Positions 56,826 through 64,000 of a stretch of DNA of 64,000 nt are shown here, piece after piece. The notes beneath the pieces were generated by a model. The model searched no databases. It had not been told where the DNA came from and worked only from the letters and a program-made list of their open reading frames with translations. The stretch comes from Gammaproteobacteria bacterium (GTDB taxonomy: Bacteria > Pseudomonadota > Gammaproteobacteria > Pseudomonadales > Pseudomonadaceae): the NCBI GenBank assembly GCA_018826895.1, contig JAHJYA010000082.1, positions 1 through 64,000 of the forward strand, in the 5' to 3' direction. Both the position numbers and the translations under genes were made by a program. Each line of letters begins with the position of its first letter. The first letter of the stretch is position 1.

Positions 56826-57632
56826 CTAGCCCGGCAGGTGCAACTGGCCGCTGGCTACACGCACCGCATGCCCACCAATCAAGACCCGCTCCCCCGCCAG
56901 TTGGCAGTGCAGCTCACCACCGCGCGACGAACACTGGAATGCACTGAACGAGGTCTTGTCCAGCACCTGCGCCCAGTACGGCACCAGCATGCAATGGGTG
57001 GAGCCGGTCACCGGGTCTTCATTGATGCCGATCCCCGGCGCGAAGTAACGCGAGACAAAATCGTGACACTCGCCTGGCGCACTCACCAGCAGGCCCAGAC
57101 CCGGCAGTTGCGCCACGGCGGCGAGGTCCGGCTGGCAGGCGCGAACCGCCGCCTCGTCGGCGAGAATCGCCATCAGCTCCTGCACACCCGTCTCATCCGG
57201 CAAGTAACGCAGCGCCTGCACCGGCTGCCCCAGTGCCGCCTGCACCGCCGCATGCCACTGCTCGGCTGGCAGGGTCGCGCGCAGCGGGAAATCCAGCACC
57301 AGCCGTTCGCCCTCCCGACTAACCCGCAGCGCCCCGGACAGGCAGGTGAAATCCAGCACCTCACCCGGCACCTCATAGTGTTCGAACAGCACATGGGCAG
57401 CGGCCAAAGTCGCGTGGCCGCACAGCGGTACTTCGGCCATCGGGGTAAACCAGCGAATGTGCCAAGCAGCGCCTTCCTGCACCACGAAAGCGGTTTCCGC
57501 CAGGTTGTGCTCGGCGGCGATGCGCTGCATCAGCGACTCGTCGAGCCACTGTGCCAGGCGATAAACCATGGCTGGGTTGCCAGTAAAGGGGCGGTCGGCA
57601 AAGGCATCGACCTGATGAAAAGCGAGGGACAT
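56826..57632 (-). CDS. PhzF family isomerase-like protein
   Basis: 268 aa. The start FHQVDAFADRPFTGNPA, the catalytic Glu in NLAETAFV, and PLCGHATLAAAHVLFEH are PhzF-family marks; GINEDPVTGSTHC closes the second half-domain. It is not in a phenazine cluster, so its substrate is unknown. ATG at 57632; the longer frame upstream lacks family similarity. Confidence 0.9.
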   Translation of the reverse strand: MSLAFHQVDAFADRPFTGNPAMVYRLAQWLDESLMQRIAAEHNLAETAFVVQEGAAWHIRWFTPMAEVPLCGHATLAAAHVLFEHYEVPGEVLDFTCLSGALRVSREGERLVLDFPLRATLPAEQWHAAVQAALGQPVQALRYLPDETGVQELMAILADEAAVRACQPDLAAVAQLPGLGLLVSAPGECHDFVSRYFAPGIGINEDPVTGSTHCMLVPYWAQVLDKTSFSAFQCSSRGGELHCQLAGERVLIGGHAVRVASGQLHLPG

Positions 57633-57736
57633 GGGCGCAGGCCTGCGTGGCTGAGAAAGGCCATGAGCATGCCTGCGATCAGCCCAATCGGCCCCGTACA
57701 GCCGTCCGGTTTTCTGCCAGCACAGTGGCAAAGCAC

Positions 57737-58207
57737 TCAGTCACGGCCAATCGCCGCGAAGTTCGCCATGGTCAACTGAGCCAATACGGCGGCGCTCAAC
57801 TCGACCTCAAGACCTCGCCGTCCGGCACTGACATACAGCGTGTCGAAATCTTGAGCGCGGCTATCGATAAAGGTGCGCAGGCGCTTCTTCTGCCCCAGCG
57901 GGCTGATGCCACCGAGCAGGTAACCAGTGGCGCGCTGGGCTGCCTGCGGGTCGGCCATGTCCACCTTCTTCACCGCCGCGGCCTGGGCCAGGGCCTTGAG
58001 ATCGAGGCTGCCGGCCACCGGCACCACCGCTACCAACAACTCGCCTTTTTCGCTACTGACCAACAGCGTCTTGAACACCTGGGCCGGATCCAGGTTGAGC
58101 TTCTCTGCCGCCTCCAGGCCGTATGACGCAGCCTTGGGATCGTGTTCGTAACTGTGGATTCGATGTTCGGCGCGAACTTTTTTTAGCAGATCCAATGCAG
58201 GGGTCAT
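57737..58207 (-). CDS. ybaK: Cys-tRNA(Pro)/Cys-tRNA(Cys) deacylase YbaK
   Basis: 156 aa. YbaK clears cysteine mischarged on tRNA-Pro by ProRS. Family motifs KTLLVSSEKGELLVAVVPV, with the conserved Lys, and GYLLGGISPLGQKKR are present. ATG at 58207 gives the normal N-terminus MTPALDLLKKVRAEHRI. Divergent from glpF over 355 bp. Confidence 0.93.
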   Translation of the reverse strand: MTPALDLLKKVRAEHRIHSYEHDPKAASYGLEAAEKLNLDPAQVFKTLLVSSEKGELLVAVVPVAGSLDLKALAQAAAVKKVDMADPQAAQRATGYLLGGISPLGQKKRLRTFIDSRAQDFDTLYVSAGRRGLEVELSAAVLAQLTMANFAAIGRD

Positions 58208-58562
58208 GGCGGCTCCAAACCGGTGAACAAAGGGTACAGCAGCACCTGGTAATTGTAGCGGCGCCCAGAAGCAAAAGGCTCTATTCCAGCCTTGACAAAT
58301 GAATCTCAAGCCAGCGCCGCGATTGAACCTATTGCCCGAAAAACTGACCTAAATAACCGTTGAGATGATTGATATCGAAAAGCAAAACCCGCTCATTCAG
58401 TTTCGTTTTTTGACAAATGATGCTTCTTGTATATATTTTTTCGCTTATGAACAATTCTGGGTAGAGGCAAAGTGGTACCCCAGAACAGCTTTACCGCTTC
58501 AAGACTTGCGCGCTCCGACTGCAGCAACAGCGTCATACAACAACAATATTAAGAGGCTCAGC
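58208..58562. other. Intergenic region upstream of glpF
   Basis: 355 bp, no gene. The stretch 58330-58460 is AT-rich, with the GlpR-like sequence at 58435-58455 and a possible further half-site (GATATCGAAAAG) near 58367. This is the probable promoter of the glpF-glpK unit. No terminator was seen. Confidence 0.6.
58435..58455 (+). promoter_or_regulatory. GlpR-like operator upstream of glpF
   Basis: TTTTCG-CTTA-TGAACAA fits the GlpR consensus TKYTCG-N4-CGAACA with one mismatch. It is 108-128 bases before the glpF start and is related to the sites upstream of glpD. Confidence 0.6.
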
Positions 58563-59411
58563 ATGACAACTGCTCTCCAACAACCCTCACTATCAGGCCA
58601 ATGCATGGCCGAATTTCTCGGTACTGCATTGCTGATTTTCTTCGGCACCGGATGCGTGGCCGCGCTCAAGGTCGCAGGCGCAAGCTTCGGCCTGTGGGAA
58701 ATCAGCATCATCTGGGGGATCGGCGTAAGCATGGCGATCTACCTGACAGCCGGCGTTTCTGGCGCACACCTGAACCCGGCGGTGAGCATTGCCCTGTGGC
58801 TGTTCGCTGATTTCGACAAACGCAAACTACCGTTTTACATCCTTGCCCAGGTTGCAGGTGCCTTCTGCGCCGCGCTGTTGGTGTACACGCTGTATAGCGG
58901 CTTATTCTTCGAATTCGAACAAACCCACCAGATCCTGCGTGGCTCCCAGGCCAGCCTGGACCTGGCCTCGGTATTCTCCACTTACCCCAATCCGGTACTG
59001 TCCACCGGCCAGGCATTTCTGGTTGAGGTGGTGATTACGGCGATCCTGATGGGCGTGATCATGAGCCTGACCGACGACAACAATGGCCTGCCTCGCGGCG
59101 CGATGGCGCCGTTGCTGATCGGCCTGCTGATTGCCGTGATCGGCAGCGCGATGGGGCCGCTGACCGGTTTTGCAATGAACCCGGCTCGCGACTTCGGCCC
59201 TAAACTGATGACCTTCGTCATGGGCTGGGGAGAAATCTCGCTCACCGGCGGCCGTGATATTCCCTACTTCCTGGTACCGATCTTTGCCCCGATTCTTGGC
59301 GCCTGCCTTGGTGCAGCAGCCTACCGCACTATGATCGCCCGGCACCTGCCCAGCGCCATCATTGCCGTCGAGGCCGAACAGGCCAGCGCGCGTAACGTCA
59401 AAGCATCCTGA
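58563..59411 (+). CDS. glpF: Glycerol uptake facilitator (aquaglyceroporin)
   Basis: 282-aa MIP channel in the inner membrane. The two half-helix pore motifs are NPAVS (in GAHLNPAVSIAL) and NPARD (in FAMNPARDFGP); the Asp after the second NPA is typical of glycerol-conducting members. Six membrane helices. ATG at 58563 has AGAGG eight bases upstream; the open frame extends 198 bases further without a ribosome site. First gene of glpF-glpK. Confidence 0.95.
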   Translation: MTTALQQPSLSGQCMAEFLGTALLIFFGTGCVAALKVAGASFGLWEISIIWGIGVSMAIYLTAGVSGAHLNPAVSIALWLFADFDKRKLPFYILAQVAGAFCAALLVYTLYSGLFFEFEQTHQILRGSQASLDLASVFSTYPNPVLSTGQAFLVEVVITAILMGVIMSLTDDNNGLPRGAMAPLLIGLLIAVIGSAMGPLTGFAMNPARDFGPKLMTFVMGWGEISLTGGRDIPYFLVPIFAPILGACLGAAAYRTMIARHLPSAIIAVEAEQASARNVKAS

Positions 59412-60992
<1,581 letters not shown>

Positions 60993-61076
60993 AGTATCTG
61001 CTTGGTTGGTAACTGGCAGGGAGCAGGTTCGTGCGGCATCATGGGCAAACTCTGTACGGCAGCCCAAAGGAAGCCC

Positions 61077-61832
61077 ATGAATCTGCCTCCCCGTCAGCAG
61101 CAAATCCTCGAGCTGGTCCGTGAACGCGGCTATGTGAGCATCGAGGAACTGGCCAAGCGCTTCGACGTTACACCGCAAACCATTCGCCGTGACATCAACC
61201 AATTAGCGGACGCCAACCTGCTGCGCCGCTACCATGGCGGTGCCGCTTACGACTCCAGCGTCGAGAACACCGCTTATTCGATGCGCGCCGATCAGATGCG
61301 CCATGAGAAGCAACGCATCGCGGAAGCCATAGCCGCGCAGATTCCAGACCACGCCTCGCTGTTCATCAACATCGGCACCACCACCGAATCGATTGCCCGC
61401 GCCCTGCTCAACCACAACCACCTGAAGATCATCACCAACAACCTGCATGTGGCTTCGATGCTCAGTGCCAAGGATGACTTCGACGTACTGCTCACTGGCG
61501 GCAACGTCCGCCGCGATGGCGGCGTAGTGGGTCAGGCCAGCGTCGACTTCATCAATCAGTTCAAGGTGGACTTCGCCTTGGTGGGCATCAGCGGTATTGA
61601 CGATGACGGCAGCCTGCTCGACTTCGACTACCAGGAAGTACGGGTTTCCCAAGCGATCATCGCCAACGCTCGACAAGTGATCCTGGCCGCCGATTCCAGC
61701 AAGTTCGGCCGCAATGCAATGATCCGCCTCGGCCCCATCAGCCTGATCGACTGCCTGGTCACCGACCAGCAGCCAGTACCGGCCCTGAGCCAACTGCTCA
61801 AACAACACAAGATCCGCCTCGAGGTGGTCTGA
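61077..61832 (+). CDS. glpR: Glycerol-3-phosphate regulon repressor GlpR
   Basis: 251-aa DeoR-family repressor. N-terminal helix-turn-helix [20 protein letters not shown] followed by LLRRYHGGA, and a C-terminal sugar-phosphate-binding domain with INIGTTTE and [14 protein letters not shown]. It releases DNA on binding glycerol 3-phosphate. AAAGGAAG precedes the ATG at 61077. It sits between glpK and glpD, each with GlpR-like sites upstream of its unit. Confidence 0.94.
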   Translation: MNLPPRQQQILELVRERGYVSIEELAKRFDVTPQTIRRDINQLADANLLRRYHGGAAYDSSVENTAYSMRADQMRHEKQRIAEAIAAQIPDHASLFINIGTTTESIARALLNHNHLKIITNNLHVASMLSAKDDFDVLLTGGNVRRDGGVVGQASVDFINQFKVDFALVGISGIDDDGSLLDFDYQEVRVSQAIIANARQVILAADSSKFGRNAMIRLGPISLIDCLVTDQQPVPALSQLLKQHKIRLEVV

Positions 61833-61847
61833 CGCCTCCCGCCGCCC

Positions 61848-61866
61848 GTGCCCGGCTAACGGGCAC
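61848..61866 (+). terminator. Hairpin after glpR
   Basis: Perfect 7-bp arms GTGCCCG / CGGGCAC with a GCTAA loop, 15 bases after the glpR stop. It is followed by CGCGCTTTAT, a poor T-tract, so termination is uncertain. Confidence 0.5.
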
Positions 61867-62042
61867 CGCGCTTTATCGCGTTCAAATTCGCTGCGACCGA
61901 CCCGCCTTTCGCGCAAAAGCGCAACACTCGCGCTATACCCTCAGTACAGACGTTCAGGAATGTTCATAAATATTCTTAGAGCGACCTTGCGATCAATTTT
62001 TTCAATCGAAAGCCGCTGGTTAGGCGAGTACTTATGCGCTAG

Positions 62043-62080
62043 TATTTTCGCAAACGAACATTAATGTTCGATTTCACATA
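62043..62080 (+). promoter_or_regulatory. Overlapping GlpR-like operators upstream of glpD
   Basis: TATTTTCG-CAAA-CGAACATTA matches the GlpR consensus closely. A second half-site, AATGTTCG, follows immediately, so CGAACATTAATGTTCG (62055-62070) forms a perfect 16-base palindrome. The sites lie 24-61 bases before the glpD start and so could cover its promoter. Confidence 0.75.
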
Positions 62081-62103
62081 TCGAATTGACGTGAGGCTTG
62101 CCG

Positions 62104-63651
62104 ATGCCGACTTCTACCTTGCATGCGACCCCTCTTGCCGAGGTCTACGATATCGCCATCGTTGGTGGCGGCATCAATGGTGTCGGCATTGCCGCCGATG
62201 CGGCAGGCCGCGGCCTGTCAGTATTTCTCTGCGAGCGCGACGACCTCGCCCAGCACACCTCGTCAGCCAGCAGCAAGCTGATCCACGGCGGCCTTCGCTA
62301 CCTTGAACACCACGAGTTTCGCCTGGTTCGCGAAGCACTGGCCGAACGCGAAGTGCTGCTGGCCAAGGCCCCACATATCGTCAAGCCGCTGCGTTTTATC
62401 CTGCCGCACCGCCCGCACCTGCGCCCGGCCTGGATGATCCGCGCCGGGTTGTTCCTTTACGATCACCTGGGTGCACGCAAGCGTCTGCCAGCATCGCGCA
62501 GTTTGCGCTTTGGCGCGGGTAGCCCGTTGAAGGCGGAGATCGTGCGCGGTTTCGAATATTCCGACTGCTGGGTCGACGATGCACGCCTGGTCGTACTCAA
62601 CGCCATGGCTGCCCGGGAAAAAGGCGCCCATGTCCACAGCCGCACCCGCTGCGTCAGTGCGCGGCGCAGCAAGGGGCTGTGGCATGTCCACCTGGAGCGC
62701 GCCGATGGCAGCTTGTTTTCGATCCGCGCGCGCGCGCTGGTCAACGCCGCTGGCCCCTGGGTGGCGCGCTTTATCCGCGACGACCTGAAACAGGCCACGC
62801 CTTATGGTATCCGCCTGATCCAGGGCAGCCATATCGTGGTGCCGCGCCTGTTCGAGGGTGAACAGGCCTACATTCTGCAGAACGAGGACCGTCGTATCGT
62901 CTTCGCCATTCCGTACCTGGACCGTTTCACCCTGATTGGCACCACCGACCGGGAATACCAGGGCGACCCGGCGCAGGTACAGATCAGCGAGACCGAAACC
63001 GACTACCTGCTGCAGGTAGTCAATGCCCACTTCAAACAGCAACTGAGCGCCCAGGACATCCTGCACAGCTTCGCCGGCGTACGCCCACTGTGCGATGACG
63101 AGTCCGACGAGCCCTCGGCCATTACCCGCGACTACACCCTGTCATTGTCCGGGAATGCTGGCGAAGCGCCGCTGCTCTCGGTATTCGGCGGCAAGCTGAC
63201 CACCTACCGCAAGCTGGCCGAATCGGCCCTGGCACTGCTTGCCCCGACGTTCAGCGGCATGGGTGCCAGCTGGACCGCCACCTCGCTGCTGCCTGGCGCA
63301 GAGGGCCTGGAGAGCCAAAGTGCAATGGTCGAAGCCCTGTGCAGCCGCCATGGCTGGCTGCCGACCTCATTGGCACGCCGCTGGGCCACCACTTACGGCA
63401 GCCGCAGCTGGAACCTGCTTGACGGAGTGAGCAACCTGGCCGACCTCGGCGAACACCTGGGTGCGGGGCTATACGCCCGCGAAGTCGATTACCTGTGCCG
63501 CGAGGAATGGGCACAGTCAGCCGAAGACATCCTCTGGCGACGCAGCAAACTGGGCCTGTTTATGACACCGGGACAACGCCAGCGGGTCAACCAGTATCTG
63601 GCACCCGCGGATTTACCGGCTGGTGTATTGCAGGCAAGACCGGCTAGTTAA
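62104..63651 (+). CDS. glpD: Aerobic glycerol-3-phosphate dehydrogenase
   Basis: 515-aa membrane-associated FAD enzyme that oxidises glycerol 3-phosphate to DHAP and passes electrons to quinone. FAD-binding VYDIAIVGGGINGVGIAAD at the N-terminus, SSASSKLIHGGLRYLEH, and the C-terminal SVFGGKLTTYRKLAE are diagnostic. ATG at 62104 has GAGG seven bases upstream; a TTG six bases earlier is less likely. Its stop overlaps the end of the convergent hydrolase gene by four bases. Confidence 0.96.
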   Translation: MPTSTLHATPLAEVYDIAIVGGGINGVGIAADAAGRGLSVFLCERDDLAQHTSSASSKLIHGGLRYLEHHEFRLVREALAEREVLLAKAPHIVKPLRFILPHRPHLRPAWMIRAGLFLYDHLGARKRLPASRSLRFGAGSPLKAEIVRGFEYSDCWVDDARLVVLNAMAAREKGAHVHSRTRCVSARRSKGLWHVHLERADGSLFSIRARALVNAAGPWVARFIRDDLKQATPYGIRLIQGSHIVVPRLFEGEQAYILQNEDRRIVFAIPYLDRFTLIGTTDREYQGDPAQVQISETETDYLLQVVNAHFKQQLSAQDILHSFAGVRPLCDDESDEPSAITRDYTLSLSGNAGEAPLLSVFGGKLTTYRKLAESALALLAPTFSGMGASWTATSLLPGAEGLESQSAMVEALCSRHGWLPTSLARRWATTYGSRSWNLLDGVSNLADLGEHLGAGLYAREVDYLCREEWAQSAEDILWRRSKLGLFMTPGQRQRVNQYLAPADLPAGVLQARPAS

Positions 63652-64000
63652 AGCGCCGCCTGCATATGCCCTTCGCGGTGCGCGCTCAGGTACGGCAGCA
63701 CCGCGGCCAGCAATGGCTCCTTGAAAGCATCCTGGAAACGGTGAGCCAGCCCCGGGATCAGCTTCAACTCGCTGCCCCGGATATGCGCCGCCACATGCAC
63801 GCCGTGCATCACCGGCAGCAGTGGATCGGCGGTGCCATGCACCACCAGAGTCGGCACGCGCAGGCGGTTAAGCAACTCGACCCGGCTCGGTTCGGCGAGG
63901 ATCGCCAGCAACTGACGCTGCACACCCTCAGGGTTAAAGGCGCGGTCGTAAGCGATCTGCGCCTGGTGCAGCAATAAACCCCGATCATCGCTAACCCGCG
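63648..64000 (-). CDS. Alpha/beta hydrolase, C-terminal part (cut by window edge)
   Basis: The last 116 or so residues of an alpha/beta-hydrolase-fold protein. The frame is open to the right edge of the window, so the start, the nucleophile elbow and the oxyanion region lie outside. Visible: VPTLVVHGTADPLLPVMHG with the catalytic Asp, and a late His in GLAHRFQDA. It could be an esterase or similar; no substrate can be given. Its stop overlaps the glpD stop on the other strand. Confidence 0.85.
   Translation of the reverse strand, partial: RVSDDRGLLLHQAQIAYDRAFNPEGVQRQLLAILAEPSRVELLNRLRVPTLVVHGTADPLLPVMHGVHVAAHIRGSELKLIPGLAHRFQDAFKEPLLAAVLPYLSAHREGHMQAAL

Overview
The window is high-GC, gene-dense chromosomal DNA from a Pseudomonas species. 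The main evidence is the gacS / two-component pair / cysM / rlmD / relA / mazG run, the purM-purN-DUF3108 block, the prc / GGDEF-EAL / FKBP / rdgC run, and the argF-ABC ATPase and glpFKRD clusters, whose gene orders are familiar from pseudomonads. No insertion sequence, phage gene, CRISPR array or rRNA operon was found. The left edge falls just past the end of a thiolase gene and the right edge cuts an alpha/beta hydrolase gene.

Layout. 0.1-3.8 kb: a thiolase and a two-subunit CoA transferase with a divergent LysR regulator (short-chain 3-oxoacid or dehydrocarnitine catabolism). 3.8-9.4 kb: hda, an AI-2E-type permease and a DUF2066 protein on the minus strand, divergent from purM-purN-DUF3108. 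9.4-22.9 kb: a Rho-binding antiterminator (rof), DUF2058, mazG, relA, rlmD, cysM, a two-component system, gacS on the plus strand, a small double-CxxC protein, a META-domain lipoprotein and dinB. 23.2-31.0 kb: a sulfur and respiration block with a persulfide-dioxygenase-like MBL protein, SulP and rhodanese; then an Escherichia-type cytochrome bd operon (cydP-cydA-cydB-cydX-ybgE) behind an ANR-type box; then an unusual CsoR-family regulator, a DUF2892 protein and a zinc-ribbon protein. 31-38.3 kb: a BCCT choline/betaine transporter, then a drug-efflux MFS gene coupled to a lipoamide dehydrogenase, a thioesterase, a TetR regulator and an SDR; two promoters in this block share AT-rich operator-like sequences. 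38.5-42 kb: ahpC-ahpF and a quinone oxidoreductase. 42-54.4 kb: prc, an EAL-CBS-GGDEF protein, a small HTH/unknown/SEL1 operon, a DUF1232 protein, an FKBP lipoprotein, tRNA-Val and tRNA-Asp, rdgC, a BASS transporter, an MFS-PlsC fusion and azlCD. 54.6-64 kb: argF with an ABC ATPase, a PhzF-like protein, ybaK, the glycerol regulon glpF-glpK-glpR-glpD with GlpR-like operators, and a partial hydrolase.

Most of the content is core metabolism, stringent response, translation quality control and global regulation (GacS, RelA, MazG, Hda). The most interesting part is 23.2-31 kb. Genes for persulfide oxidation, sulfur-anion transport, sulfane-sulfur transfer, a sulfide-insensitive terminal oxidase and a cysteine-containing CsoR-type sensor lie together, which suggests a sulfide-tolerance island (inference). 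Other points are a candidate DnaA-box cluster beside an AT-rich segment at 47.7-47.9 kb, the shared operators around the TetR gene, and two copies of a REP-like palindrome, each between convergent genes.

Start codons were chosen from Shine-Dalgarno spacing and family N-termini. Family assignments come from recognised motifs, without any database search.
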